Below, piece by piece: positions 12,001-24,900 of a DNA stretch of 64,000 bases. Every line of letters starts with the position of its first letter. The stretch's first letter is position 1. Both the position numbers and the translations under genes were made by a program. The notes below the pieces were generated by a model that saw only the letters and a program-made list of their open reading frames with translations, had not been told where the DNA came from and did not search any database. This DNA comes from Caecitellus pseudoparvulus (Eukaryota > Bigyra: Bicosoecida), in NCBI GenBank assembly GCA_965644315.1, contig CBFFRQ010000068.1, positions 1,054,001-1,118,000 on the forward strand, given 5' to 3'.

Positions 12001-12110
12001 GGCTCGGAAGCATAGCAGGGGATGAACAGTGTCTTCTTGGCAGGTAGATCGATTCTATGTGTGCCTCTTTCTGCGTGCCTGCCCCGAGCGAGGAAGTGTT
12101 GCTGTGCCAT
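9048..12110 (-). CDS. Formin (FH2-domain actin nucleator)
   Basis: The FH2 domain nucleates and processively elongates actin filaments. It begins at KMARLHWRAV (about 10,600) and contains the diagnostic segment ILGVVLQIGNSIQTAGGV, then a SLPLL motif, followed by the post-domain coiled coil (LHRTAKRKLERLERKQKK). The C-terminal tail is Ser/Arg-rich. The main frame opens at an ATG at 11801. An upstream ORF starting at an ATG at 12110 joins in phase 0 if spliced from about 11869 to the CAG before GCT in the next frame; its donor (GTCGTC) is weak, so the first exon is tentative. A 72-nt in-frame intron (11369-11298, GTGCGT..CAACGCAG) probably removes 24 apparent codons. No poly-proline FH1 precedes FH2; a strongly basic region stands there instead. 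Confidence 0.82.
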
Positions 12111-12275
12111 TTCGGAGCGGCGGCCGGCAGCAGCAGCGCGAAAGTCTCCACAGTTCACATTTCACGACCTGCCAAGCAGTTCGAGGTTCAATCAGCGAGC
12201 ACTCCATTTGGTGTCTACGTTAAGGTGTGCCAGCAGTTGCTCACCCCCCCCCCCGTGCCTTTTCCCTCGCTGAAG
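12111..12275. promoter_or_regulatory. Divergent promoter, formin / p24
   Basis: About 165 bp lie between the tentative formin start and the p24 ATG. They include a C-rich tract (12243-12254) just upstream of the p24 start. No TATA box is evident. Confidence 0.35.
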
Positions 12276-13282
12276 ATGCTTGGCCGGGGTTTGGCGTTGG
12301 CAGCACTGGCTGCCGTCCTGGCGTTGGGATCTGCCAAGCGCTCTTTCACAAGCCTCATGTTCCAGGTGGAACCCAAGACCGAGGACTGTGTACATGAAGA
12401 CCTGAAGGCTGGCTCCGAAGTTGACGCGCAGCTGCTCGTCACGCGAGGTGGCAAGCTGGACGTCCGATTCCGGGTGCGGCATCCCCGCTGCCAGGCCGCG
12501 AGGATCCACGCAGTGCCACCACACAACGGGGCCGATGTTTGCAGATTGAGAACCCCTATAAAGCAGTCCTCTATGAGCAGTTGCTCTTCTCCAACATCGA
12601 CGACCGCACCGGCCAGGTTCTGTCCACCATCGTGAAGAAGGTGAGCTGCTGCGGCTTTTGATGGTGCTGCCGCTTGCACGAGACGGTGGCCTGACCCTGC
12701 ACAGGGGTACAAGTTCATCGCTCAAGTGGATGGCACATACGCCTTTTGTTTCGACAACAAGATGTCTCGGTGGACGGCCAAGGTCATTGACTTCGACATC
12801 ACTGTGAATGGTACGTCCGGTGGCTGGCATGACGCTCGCCTTCGTCCCCGAACCCACGCTGCTCCACTTGCGCAGACAAAGTGGTGGCTGGCGGCGGGGC
12901 CAGCGAGAAGGACGAAGCAGGGAAACCTGCGGAGGTGTCTGTCATGATGTCCTCGGTCACGGCTCTGGGGGAAAGCATGGAGAAGATCTCCACGCAGCAG
13001 AAGTACCACCGCCAGCGCGAGTTCATGAACCGTGACAGTGCGTGCAAGCTGGCCGGGTGCCGTGCCGCTGTCTGAGCAGCACCTCCACCATTGCTTGCAT
13101 TCACTAGTCTTGCGCTGCACCTACCCCGCTCCCCGCGCTGCGCAGCCATGGAGTCTAGCTGTGTGCGTGTTGCCTGGTTCACGGTCACGGAATGCTTGGT
13201 GTGTGTCGGCTTCAGCTTGGTGCAGCTGTTCATGGTGCGTTCGTGGTTCAACACGAAGAGCCGATTGCCCACTCGGGTGTAG
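12276..13282 (+). CDS. p24 / TMED (emp24-gp25L) cargo receptor
   Basis: Type I protein of COPI/COPII vesicles in the early secretory pathway. Five exons: 12276-12473, 12545-12640, 12705-12810, 12876-13037 and 13146-13282, giving 232 residues, typical of the family. Residues 1-20 are a signal peptide ending in GSA. The GOLD domain has the two conserved cysteines (EDCVHED and YAFCFDN). A coiled-coil segment follows (SVTALGESMEKI onward), then a transmembrane helix (VAWFTVTECLVCVGFSLVQL). The cytosolic tail ends RSWFNTKSRLPTRV and lacks a clear KKXX signal, though the family FF/F-type residue is present. All splice phases agree. It is convergent with the coiled-coil gene, with stops 30 bp apart. 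Confidence 0.93.
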
Positions 13283-13312
13283 GTGCCTGCAATGCATGCT
13301 CTCTACACACCT

Positions 13313-15910
13313 TCACTCTGTGCTGGCGCTTGCTTTAGCGAGCGTGGCCAAGTCTTGGCGCAGCCTGTTCGTCTCTGCCATGTGCTTAAACAGGAGGCTC
13401 TTCAGGGTTTGCACCGCATTCTCATCAGCACCTGCAGCAGTCACTAGTGAAATGGACTCGGCATCAAGCCCCAGCTCAACTGCGAGAGCCGAGGCAGCGT
13501 CCGCCCCGCCTGCTTGATCAGCCCCCACGCCACTGCCGCCCTTGCCTGTCGCCCCCGTCATCCCTCGAAGCAGAGTCTTCTTGGCATTGAGCTCTTCCGA
13601 TACATCCTGCACGATGGCCTCCAGCATGCGAATGCGCTCGCGCAGGTGCTCGTTTTCGGCCAGCACTCCTGTCAAGCGCTGACCAAGCATGCGCACTGTG
13701 TCAGCATCTTCCGGGGCAATGGTGACGGCAGAGCTGGGGCCTCGAGCAGTCCCCGAGCCACCAGACGCTGGTGGAGCAGGGGCAGTTCCTGCCAGGCCGC
13801 CCCCTCGCAGTGGCGCCCGCACGGGTGGCGCTGTGAGTGCGCCCATGACACGGCCGAGCATGCTGCTGCTGCTGGCGCGAGCGTGGCTTTTGCGCCCCCC
13901 TCCTCCGGGAGACACCGGCGACCCCATGCTTCCGGTACTGTGCATGCGAGCAAGTTGCGGCCTGGGACCACGGTGGCCAGAGGGAGAGGCGCCTGGCAGT
14001 GGCGGGGGCGTGCCAGGCGCAGACAGGGGAGACTGTGACCCGCCTCCACCTGGTGATGACGGCGGCATGCCGACTGTCGGTGCCGCCAGCGCCGTGGCAA
14101 CTTGCTGCTCTGCCTGGGCCACCTGCTGCTGAAGGCTTTCGACCTTCTCTTCCAATGCCTTCTCCCTCTTTCGCCCCTTGGCCACCTCGGCGCCCAGGTC
14201 CTTCTTGAGCTGCTTGTGCTGCTTCACAGCCACCCGGTGGTCGGACGCCAGGCGGGACACTTTCTCCGTCAAGGACTCTACTTCCTCCTCGAGGCGCGCC
14301 ACTTCGGCTTGGGCGGCATCCCGCGCAGCCTGCAGCTCAGCCAGCTCCGCCCTGGCGCTGTCTGCGTCAGCCTTTGCCTCTCGGTTGGCGCGCTCCGCCT
14401 CACTGGCATGCTCTTGGGCCTCCCTGCAAGCCGTCTCTGCATCGCCCAGTCGACTGGTGAGGTCCTTCACTTCCTCTACAGCGGCAGCGGCTCGTTCTTG
14501 TGCCTCTGCCAAGCTGGCCTCGGCAGTCTCGGCACGCTGCGTCGCCGCCTCTGCCTCCGACTCGGCGTTCACCGCGCGGGAGGTACTTGCAGCGGCCTCC
14601 TGTCGCGTTTCAGCAAGTTTGCGTTCGAGATTGTCAGCCCGCTTCTTCGCGTCAGCAGCCTCCTCGCTGGCTACCTTCGCCCTCTCCTCCGCCTCCCCGG
14701 CAGCCAAGGACAGCACCCGTACGCGCTCCTCCAGGGCGACGAGCTTCTCGCTGGCCTCTGCTGCTACTGAGGCTGCTGCGGCTGCACTCTTGGCCACACG
14801 CGCCTCCTCCAAGGCTGCATCTCGAGCAGCTTGTAGCTCCTTCATTTCAGCCGCGTGGCTGCTGGCAGTTTCCTTCAGCACTCGCTGCATCTCGCTCTGC
14901 ACCGTCGCGACTGACGCTTCACTGGCGGACTTGGTCTCGGCCGCCACGTCACTCAACTCATCGACCTGAGCTTTCAACATTGCCACTTGCTCCTTTGCAG
15001 CGGCCAGGTCACCTCGTGAGGACGCCAGCTCCTCCTCTTTCTGCCTGACTTTGGCAAACACACCTGCCAAGTCTTCGGCCGCGTGGGCCTTAGCTTGTTC
15101 CAGCTCAGCCTGCAGAGAAGCCACCGCAGCTTCTTGCTCCTTCAAATCTGCTTCCAGCTTCTCGCGTTCTTCCCGGGCAGCTTTCGCAGCACGCTCACGC
15201 AGCCTGACCTGCCGCACAGCATCTTCACTACCTGAGACCAGCGCCGCCTGCACGTCGGCAAGCTGCGAGCGGGCCTGTGCAAGCCGCTCCTCGTCCCCCC
15301 CATCTTCAGCCTCTAGCTCTTCGATTTCCTCAGTCAGCTCCTGCACTCGGCGCTGCAGAGCTTGTGTTTCAGCTTCGTCTGCAGCTGGAGCTGCCGCCGC
15401 GCCTGCACTGGCGTCTTCAGCCACCATTGCCTTGTACTTCTCCAGCTCCTCGGCATTCTCTCTCAGCAAACCCTGCAGAGCTCGAATCTGTTCACGCAGA
15501 ACGTCCCGTTCTTCCATCATGCCTTGGAGTGCCTGCAGAGGGACGTCGCTGGCTGCGTGACATTCTGCGGCAGTGCACTTGAGCAGAGCCTGTCTCCGTC
15601 CACCTGCCGCGCAGGCAGGCCGGGAACGCACACCACCGGCCCCAACAGGAACCCAAGTAGTATACGTTCACCCCATGTCCATTCACGCTTGCTGGGCGCG
15701 CCTCTGCGTGTTGCTGTGGCAGGCACTCACGGAGGCGTCCTTGCTGGCCTCCAGGGCAGCTTGTGCTTGGCGCAGGGTCGCATCCCCCCTATTGTTCAAT
15801 TCCCGCAGCACGATAACATCCTCCTTTGCGGTTTTCAGCTCTTGTTTGAGCTTTTCATGCGCCCGCTGAAGCTGATGCAGCTCAGCTTGCACCTGGCTTG
15901 CATCCGCCAT
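13313..15910 (-). CDS. Long coiled-coil protein
   Basis: Exon 1 is 15910-15731 (60 codons from ATG), the intron is 15730-15533 (198 nt, GTGAGT..CTGCAG), and exon 2 runs 15532-13313. The protein has 799 residues. Residues 1 to about 510 are nearly continuous heptad coiled coil rich in Ala/Glu. A Gly/Ser/Pro linker follows (about 540-650). A final coiled coil is near the C-terminus (MLGQRLTGVLAENEHLRERI, then QDVSEELNAKKTLL). That last segment is reminiscent of C-termini of golgin-like tethers such as CCDC186, but this is not strong enough to name it. A short ORF upstream on the same strand could supply an alternative first exon. Confidence 0.75.
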
Positions 15911-16329
15911 TCCCAACAAAAAAGCGCACAAGCAATTACCGCATGTGCAGCGTGCATTGGCTGCCTCAGAGAGCAGTCAGGTACTGCGAGGATGTCGCAG
16001 GTGCGACTGCAGACGAAAATTGCCCGCGGCCTTCTCAGTGCTGCCGTCATCCGCCCCGTTTTTGGGAGCCCCCTCCGACATGGCCATGATGTTTTGGACG
16101 ACTGCTGTGTGTGCCTGCTTCATTCCGAGATTGCACGCCCCAGCAAGCAGACTGAGACCGACAAAATAGTACACCTGTGATCTTCTCAGGTTGAAAAATC
16201 TGCTGCGGCGGCCCTAAAATCTGCCTTTGCTCTGCGAACTCCCCGGCTTCTCACCGTGTGCATTGGTTCGCTGGGCGGAGATCGAGTCGGAACTGCTTCC
16301 CCGAGCCACGGGCAGCTTTCTGTCGGAGA
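15911..16329. other. Divergent intergenic region
   Basis: These 419 bp lie between the coiled-coil gene (-) and the Zn2Cys6 gene (+). On the minus strand, 16174-15977 is open and starts with a hydrophobic stretch, and an ATG reading MSEGAPKNGADD could begin an alternative exon of the coiled-coil gene. Otherwise it presumably holds two promoters. Nothing else is recognised. Confidence 0.35.
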
Positions 16330-18878
16330 ATGGCTCGCAAGCGCGCCGCTGGCAAGCGTGCAAGTTACAACCGTGCATGCGCAGAGGTATGTTCCGTTAG
16401 GCTGGGCACTGCGTGCCTTTTGATTACCTGCTGCTGCCTGTGATTGTGGCACTTCCGACAAACAATTTCCGCCGGCTTGCACTTCCGCCCGGCGCGATCG
16501 AACCTCATCCCGCGCTACCCCGCATCCCGATTCGCACAGTGCTCGAAAGTGAAGAAAAAATGCGATGGCTCTCGCCCCTGCTCCCGTTGTGCCCGTCTGA
16601 GTGCGTTGCTCAGAGAGCCGAGTCTCGCCGGGCCACCCTGACCGCCACGTCACCTTTCTGATGCACAGGTTTGCCGTGCACGGACAAAATCGACCACCGC
16701 TTCCGGCGACGGGAACGGGACGACGAAGAGTCGCTGCCAGGGGATGCTGCAGTACACGTGGCTAAACGCCAAGCAGTGGCTGCGGCGGGATCCCGATCCC
16801 CCGTGCCTGGCACTCCGGCTTTCGCAGAGCCGCCTGTGCCAGTGTCATCAGGCGTCACCGCCGCTATTTCATCCCTGGCCGATGGCCCCGGGGGCTCTGC
16901 CTTGCCCCATGCCACCCTTCTTGGTTTGGGTCTCTTTCCTTTGCTGCAGAGCGCCATGGCCCAGGCAGGCGGTGCGGGCGCGTCGTCCGCCATGAGCATG
17001 GCTGCCCTAGGAGGCCCCTCCATGGCGCTGGCCGCACTCGCCAACCCAAACAACGCGCTGAACCAAATCCTCAGTCAAACGCTGATTAATGCCAACGCTG
17101 CCGCCACCGCAAGTGCCTCCAGGCCCATGCTGGACTGGAATCAGGCCGTGGGCGACCTGTCCACTCCACAGCCTCCTCCACGCATGTGCCTGGGCGCCAC
17201 AGCAGCTGCAGCAGCACACCTAGCCTGCCACATTCCCGATACCCAAGGAGCAGCGTCCTCTTTCCCAGCACAAGGGCGCGCATTGTCCCAGCGCGACACG
17301 ATGCAGGGTGACGCATGTGGTCAGCTTGCCCCTCCAGGAGCGCCCCCACGTGTGATTCCCCCTACGGCGTCAGCAGATGCATGCTTTCTGCAGGACGTGT
17401 CTCAAAGCACTCAATTACCGTGTGGTCTCGAGGGGGAGGACCCCATCGTGCACTTCTCCAACTCTATGCGACTTGCCAAGTGCCCCCTGCCAACTTGCCG
17501 CATGGTGTTCGACGCTAAGTTCAATACCCCCGTCTGTGTACATGCCAACAGGGGCATAGCTGGCTTGTTCAACTGGTGCACTCACGATCTCATCACCCCC
17601 ATCACACGCGTCCCGGCCTACATGCTGTGGATTGATCCAGTCGCTGCCAAGTCGCGGCTTGCTGCAACCCTGGCGGCGAAGCAGCGAGGCCTCGGGCAGT
17701 ACTCAGTTCGCAGTACCTTCCTGCGCCCCAAGTCCACCACGAGAGGTGGTTTCTTTGACCCCCTTGAGGCAGAGTGGGAGCGCTTCTCCTGCACGGAGGT
17801 CGTGCGCGTGGAGCGAGCCAGCAATGGCGCCACTATCCTGTCCGTCACCCTCATGGACATGCGTGAGCTGGCGCCAGAGCAAGCTGCTGTGTCCAGTGAG
17901 GTTAAGTTGAAGGCTGTTGCCTTGGGGAACCTGCTGTCCAAGGCTCTGGAGGAGACCAATCGACGCGCGGAACAGACCCTGGACGGTGTGCCGCCCGTTT
18001 CCCCGCCTCCCCGGCCACCAGGCACACCAGCTCGCACTGCCCTGGAGGCTTGGCACGGTGCCCGCACAACGCTGGCAGAGCTGCCCCCGGCCAAGCGCAT
18101 GTTCGAAGCCCGCACATCTCTGCACTTGGGCCAGACCAAGAGCCTCCTCACTACATCCGTGCGCGCGCTGGGCTGCATGGCGTACCTTGCCTACATGGTT
18201 GGCATGTTCTGGACTGGCCACCCAGCAGCAGTCGAAGCCTTGAGAGCGTTTGATGCTTCGCGGCTTGCGCCTGTTGACGAAGCTGGTGCTTCCACCACAA
18301 GCGGCACGCAAGGCAAGAGTCACCCCACCATGTTCAACGCGGAGGCTGGGACAAAGACCACCGCCACTGTGGATGCAGCCAAGAGCACCCAGCAGCACGA
18401 AACTCCCTCTGTGGACCCCCCTGCAGCCGCCCCAGCTCTGGACAGCCTTTCGGCTGCTGCCATGGCAGCTTTGCAGGCCGAGATCCACGACGCCCGCCTT
18501 CGGGGAGAGCAGCTTGCGCAGTCAGCCGGCACTGCTTCGTCCAAGACGAGCGGTGATGGCCGCGAATGGCCCGAAGATGCGCACAGTGCGGCGTCTCGTG
18601 CGACTCACACCGCTGCTGGCGACGTTGGGGCGCCTGCAGTTCCAAAGGCGGATGGTGACCCTGCCATGACCCATGCGGCTCATGATGCCTTGTCTACATC
18701 TGGCTTTACTCTCGGGTCAGCATTTTCCGACACTGGCTTTGATGAGCTCATGCATCCAATGGCAGCAGGCGGCGTGCGCCATGCGGATGGTGCTCCCACG
18801 GACATGTCAGCTGTCGCCGCGCAGGGCGGCGTCATCCACCTGCTCACGCTGGGCGGCGCCTCCCCCCTCATGTTGTAG
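16330..18878 (+). CDS. Zn2Cys6 binuclear-cluster transcription factor
   Basis: The zinc cluster is assembled from three exons: 16330-16386, 16540-16600 and 16669-18878, giving 775 residues. After splicing, residues 17-43 read C-x2-C-x6-C-x5-C-x2-C-x6-C exactly, with a basic N-terminus (MARKRAAGKRA) and a basic loop (KVKKK) for DNA contact. A middle region (about residues 300-440) with conserved-looking Cys, Trp and hydrophobic residues (FNWCTHDLITPITRV) could be a PAS-like or regulatory domain. The rest is Ala/Pro/Thr-rich and probably disordered. Such factors are best known in fungi but also occur in some algae and other protists. Target genes cannot be inferred. It is convergent with the giant gene, with stops 52 bp apart. 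Confidence 0.85.
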
Positions 18879-18930
18879 GCACTGAATGTGAATACTCTGT
18901 ACTCTCGCGGCATTCTCAATGCATTGCACG

Positions 18931-21900
18931 TCACTTTTTGTCTGCTTCATGCTCCTCCTCTTCTTCCACCACAGCCACCATCATGGGGGCTGGGGGCGCG
19001 AGGCGCCGTCTGCCGCCTGGTGGCGGGCCAGGTGCAGCCGCCCCACTGCTGCGGGGTGGCGGCTTGGGTTGGAAGAATGCAGCCCCACCTTCGCCTGCGC
19101 CAGGTGGGTGGCGCGGCGTGGGGACTTCCCCTTGCCGGAGGGTCTGCGCCTCGGGGTCCATTGTCATGGCTTGCATGACCAAGGACCCACGCTTGTTGCG
19201 TGCCCTGTTCTTGACACTAATGGTGTCAATGAGGCTCGCACGCCGCTTGTGGGGTGCTGTGACGGGGGAGTGGTCCTCCTGGTCATCGTCCAGCAGGTCG
19301 CGCCTGGTCATGGTGCGCAACGTCAGCGCCTCCTTTGACGCAGACGCATCCGACACCTTGACCGCATCCAAGGCTTCAGATACAGCTGCGTCATCCACAG
19401 CAGCTTCCAGGCCCAAGCCATGGCTCGGCATGCCTTCGTTGGGGTCTGTCAGCACCATGACCCAGAAATAGAAGCGATGCACGAAGCGGAAGGGGGATAC
19501 CTCGACTGCCTTCCCCAGGTTGAAGGTACCAGCCTGGTGCACCAACACTGCTCGCGCCAAGGCAAGGCAGCGGACGTCCACATCCTGTGGTTCCATTCGC
19601 GTGAAGAAGTCGATGATCTCTGGCTCTTGTACGAAGTCACACACGTACCGCCAGGAGGCCTTCTGGCCCAGCAGTAGGCACATAGCCGAGCCAATCATGG
19701 AGGAAGCAGTGTCCACCGGCTCCTGGCGCCGGAACGCGTTCAAGTCTGCTCGGTCCACATCCAGCAAGCCTCGTCGCACCCATCCCAGTGGAGACCGGCG
19801 AGAAAGCAGCGTCTTGGTCAAGCCCTCCCGCTTCCACATTTTGAGCCGCATGCGAGCACGCCATGCTGCCGAGCGCAGCGCAGCCCGAGATGCGATGGTG
19901 CTGGCGCGGTCCACGACTTTGTTGTTGCTAGCAAGGGCAAAGACCGTAGCCCCCATCACCCGGTGCGGGAACTTGGGTGGCGGGCCGTCGCGGTCCAGCA
20001 CTCGACTACTCTTCCCAGACAGCTTCAGGAAGGAGTGGGCCTTGCGCAGACCACCATCCGAGCGCATGCTTGCTGCACTGCCCTTGCTGGCCAGAGACTT
20101 GCTCCGTTCATCGTCAGAGTGGCCCTCCTCACTGACAGACTGAAGCGCATGGTGCTGCAGAGAAGCACTGGAGGCGCCGTGCTGAGAGCGTGCACGCTCT
20201 CGAGCCAGCTCATTGCGTTCCCGCCTGCGTTCCAGCTTGCGCTCGCGGATGACGCGATCGATGTACTGTACAGAAGACAGCCTCGCAGACCGCGGCAGCG
20301 GAATATCCTGCGCCCTCATGCGTGAGTCAGAGATCAGGGAGACCAGCCACCTCAGCATTTTCGCCAGAACAGTCCCGGTCTGGTACTCCTTTTCATAGTG
20401 CATGGACAGCAGGCGGCGGGCGCCGAGGATGGTGGCGATGTAGTGACGCTTGCGGTCACTCAGGTCTGCTCGGCGGAAGTTCATCATGCGGGCAAGCAAA
20501 TCATCACCCTTCTGCATCAGATCTTGCGCGCTGGACCACTCGGGCACCTTGTCGAAAAGTACACACACGCAAGCACCGAAGCACGCTAGGGGCTGAATGG
20601 TGGAGTCCATGCCTGCCATGATGGCAACGTCTGCTCCTTTGACCGTGGACAGCTGATGCCGGGCCTCTCGGAGCTGCACAGGAGGCTCATCTGGCGTTTT
20701 TGTACGCAGGATGCTAAGCTCCACGTCCTCGTCATCGCTTTCACTGTCAATGACTTCCTCCTCCCGGTGAGATGCCGCGCTGGTGGTCCTCGGAGACTCA
20801 CCACGGGGACTGCCAGCTCGCCGGCGCTCCTTCCTGTCAGCCCGCTGACCAGCGAACAGGCGCCGGAAGTGCTCCAAGTGCTCTGGGGCCAAGGCGTACC
20901 CCTTCTCCGCGAGGACTTCCCCGATGTCCTTCCCATCCGCCGCTTCGGCAGCAGCTGCAGCCGCTGCTGCGGCAGCCGCCTCTGCCGGGTTCTTGTACCC
21001 CATCTCCCGGAAGATCTCCACGATCTCCTTGTCAATGGCTACACCAGCCATGCCCCGCAGATTGGAATCCTCATCTGGCACCCAGTATGCCATGATGAGG
21101 CACCAGTTGTGCAACACTGCAAGCGCGGCGAACGAGGCACCGACGGCCCCTGCCTCAGTGGCCGTGATGCCTTCTTCTTTCTCTTCACCCGCAAAGGCAG
21201 TCTTGCCGGCGGAGGACATATCTGTGTACTCATCGTCGTGAGGACCGGCAGCACTGGCACGCCCGTCCTTGTAGTCCGTGATACCCACTGCCCGCTTGAC
21301 AATTTCCATGGACTTGGCAACATCCAAGGTGTGCTTGGGGTGGCGCCGCAAAATCTCGCGAGCGACCCGGCGTGACAGTGGCGCCAGCATGGAAGGGTGC
21401 ACCATGGAAAGCTTCATGACGAAGCCCTTCTTGCGAATCACTTTTTTGGCCGTGGTCCAGGATGGCTTAGGCACGTTCAAGAGCGTGCACAAGGCGCCTG
21501 CAATGATGATCATGTCTTCTGTCGGCTCTGCCACGCGCGACAGCTCCAGCAGCATGTCCACGGTGAGGCAATCTAGGATGCGCTTCATGTTCTCCATGAG
21601 CTCAGGCGTCACCTTGATCTGAGCAAGTTCTTCCTCATCCACCTCATCTTCTGTCTTCTCCTGCACAGCATCGTCCGAAGAGTCACTCGCTTCAGCAAGC
21701 TCATCGTCGTCGCTGGCGTCTGCTAGCTCACCAGCGTCAGCGACACCAGCGTACTCTCCAACAAGGCCATCCTCCATGCTGTCCAAGCCTTGTAGCACCC
21801 GCTGATGAGCTTCGACGGTCTTCAACTCATGGTGAGGCCGCCAGAAAGAATTGTACAGGCAGTAGTGGTGCAAGAGGTCAAACACAGGATACACAATCTC

Positions 21901-24900
21901 TGGACTTGCCACCAGCACGTCCGGGGCAGCAGTGTCCTTGCTCATAACCTGGTCCCCCGTCTTTCCTTCTGAGTCGCGCCCGGGGGCTTTGGGCACAGGC
22001 GCGGCCTCAGCGTCAGAGCCACTGCCAACGCGTTCTGCGCTTTCTGCTTGATGAAGTCTGGCTGCTCGTTGCGGCGACGTGAAGTGTGCTCTTGCAGGAA
22101 CAGGGCTATCAGACTTTGAGTCACTCGCCGCGGGATCCGCGTCTTCGGAGTGGCTGTTCACAGGAACGCTGGTCAAGATGGCACCGAAACGTGACGCCAG
22201 ATCCTCGTTGTGCAAATTGCACACCCGAGGCAAAGCGATGTCGTGGCGCGGGTGCTTGCGGAGAATTGCACGGGAAGCGCAGCGCAAAGCCGCAGCCAGG
22301 CGCTGGGGCTGGGTCTTGGCCATGGTCTCGCGGAACGCTGGGTTCACAGCCAGCGCACGGCCAGCTTCCCAAGATGGGTGTGGATCACCGTGCAACGTTG
22401 ACAGTGCGCAAGCGACGATCACCATGGCGATTGAGGGAGAATCCGTGTCGAACGCAGCTTCCACTGCCTTGGGATTCAACTTTGAAAGCAAGTCGTGCAG
22501 GAGGTCAAGGTGTGCAGGCGTCACCCACAACGTCTTGTTCTCCGGAAAAACCCCAGACTCTGGTGGAATTTCCTCAAAGTCGTCTTTCACGCCAGCCTCT
22601 TCGTACCGCGCTTCTGAGGTCTGCTTGGCCACGTTTGCCATTGCTTCCAAATCATCTTGATCTCGCTTGCGGGCAAGAGCAGCTGCCTTGCCACGACCAA
22701 GCATGCCCCGGGCTGCAGCTTGGATGATGGTAGCAGCTGCATCTGCCTCGCGCAAAGCGTCGTTCCTCCAGCGCTTCAGGCGATTGGCCAGCTTGCGAGC
22801 GACGTGTCCCCGCCAGGCAGCTTGAATGCGAGAAGCTGCATCGTGCTCCATGGCCGCCTGAAGCTCGGCTTTACGGGCCCTGGCCTCTGCTCTGCGCCGA
22901 GCGTTCTGCGGGCCTTGGTACCCAACCTCTCGCGGGTTCACAACGTCCTTTCGCCCACCTCGTCGCTGTTGGGCTTCCTTCAAAGCCATGCGGCCATATG
23001 GCGAGATGATGGCAGACACTGCATCTTCCTCGTCGCTACTCTCCTCGGAAAGGTGGTCATCGACGCCCCCTGCAAAGTCCAGCGCATCCAGCACAGGCTG
23101 CGCTTCGTGTACGAGGGGAGTCTGCCCTGTTGCCTGCCGGATACTGTCGACGGTGCTGATGGGACCGGTGGCTGCCTCAGATGCCTCATCATCACTCCCA
23201 TCTGGAATAGTCCCGTCCGGATGCACGAACACAGGCTCCAAGCCACCCACTGCATCATCAGCAGCAAGTTGACGAGCCATCGCAGCCTGAAGAACTGCGC
23301 TATCCTTGGGCGGCACCCACTTCACATCAACATGCGCTTCGGCTGCATGCTCGCCCGCTGCACTGCGACCGAATACGTCATCCACTGGTAACCATTGTGG
23401 GTTGTCCGCGACGTCAACTGCATCAGGTACTGCAAGTTGGAGAGAATCATCGTCTTCCTCACGACCCTGCTTAGATTCTTGTGCAGCGCCGTCAGCATCT
23501 GCAAGGTCCTGAACAGTCAAGCCAGTAGCTGAGGCTGCAACATCATCCGCCACAGGCAACCCAGACAATGAACACACCGCCGCCGTGCCCCGTGCCAGCA
23601 GTGACTCCAGAGGCACCAACACCGTGCCCAGCTCACGACCACTCGCGTCCACCACCGCCACCTCCGCCACGGCGTCACGACCACGCACGCCAGACACAGG
23701 CAGCTCCAGGCTCTCGCTCCAGTGCGGCTCACCGTCCGCACCCACATCCACCACACTGCTCGTCACCTCAGACCCCCCCACCCGCACACGCACAGCAGTG
23801 CCCACACACCCCGCGTCACCGCCCGCGCCCACCACCAGGTCCCGCGCCGACATCGGGTCCACACTCACCGTGCCAGCGTGCAGGGACGGGTCCCCGCCCG
23901 ACGACAGCACGTGCTCGCCATCGGGTGCGTACGACACACGGGCCTGCACCTGCCCCGCCGCACGACCACTCCCATCACGCAGATCGTGCCAGGTCCCGTC
24001 AGGACCAGAGTCAGACACCTTCACAGCCGGCGCCGTGCTGCGTGACGCCGCACTGCTCACCGCTGCAGGCACACTCTGCCCGCTGGCAGCCACCACCGCC
24101 GCCGTGCCCCGTGCCAGCAGTGACTCCAGAGGCACCAACACCGTGCCCAGCTCACGACCACTCGCGTCCACCACCGCCACCTCCGCCACGGCGTCACGAC
24201 CACGCACGCCAGACACAGGCAGATCCAGGCTCTCGCTCCAGTGCGGCTCACCGTCCGCACCCACATCCACCACGCTGCTCGTCACCTCAGACCCCCCCAC
24301 TCGCACACGCACAGCAGTGCCCACACCCCCCGCGTCACCGCCCGCGCCCACCACCAGGTCCCGCGCCGACATCGGGTCCACACTCACCGTGCCAGCGTGC
24401 AGGGACGGGTCCCCGCCCGACGACAGCACGTGCTCGCCATCTGGCGCGTACGACACACGGGCCTGCACCTGCCCCGCCGCACGACCACTCCCATCACGCA
24501 GATCGTGCCAGGTCCCGTCAGGACCAGAGTCAGACACCTTCACCGCCGGCGCCGTGCTGCGTGACGCCGCACTGCTCACCGCTGCAGGCACACTCTGCCC
24601 GCTGGCAGCCACCACCGCCGCCGTGCCCCGTGCCAGCAGTGACTCCAGAGGCACCAACACCGTGCCCAGCTCACGACCACTCGCGTCCACCACCGCCACC
24701 TCCGCCACGGCGTCACGACCACGCACGCCAGACACAGGCAGCTCCAGGCTCTCGCTCCAGTGCGGCTCGCCGTCCGCACCCACATCCACCACACTGCTCG
24801 TCACCTCAGACCCCCCCACCCGCACACGCACAGCAGTGCCCACACCCCCCGCGTCACCGCCCACGCCCACCACCAGGTCCCGCGCCGACATCGGGTCCAC

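Noticed and set aside
14178-14969. Plus-strand Ala/Ser-rich ORF
   Set aside because: Antisense of the Ala/Glu/Arg coiled-coil codons; no independent signal.
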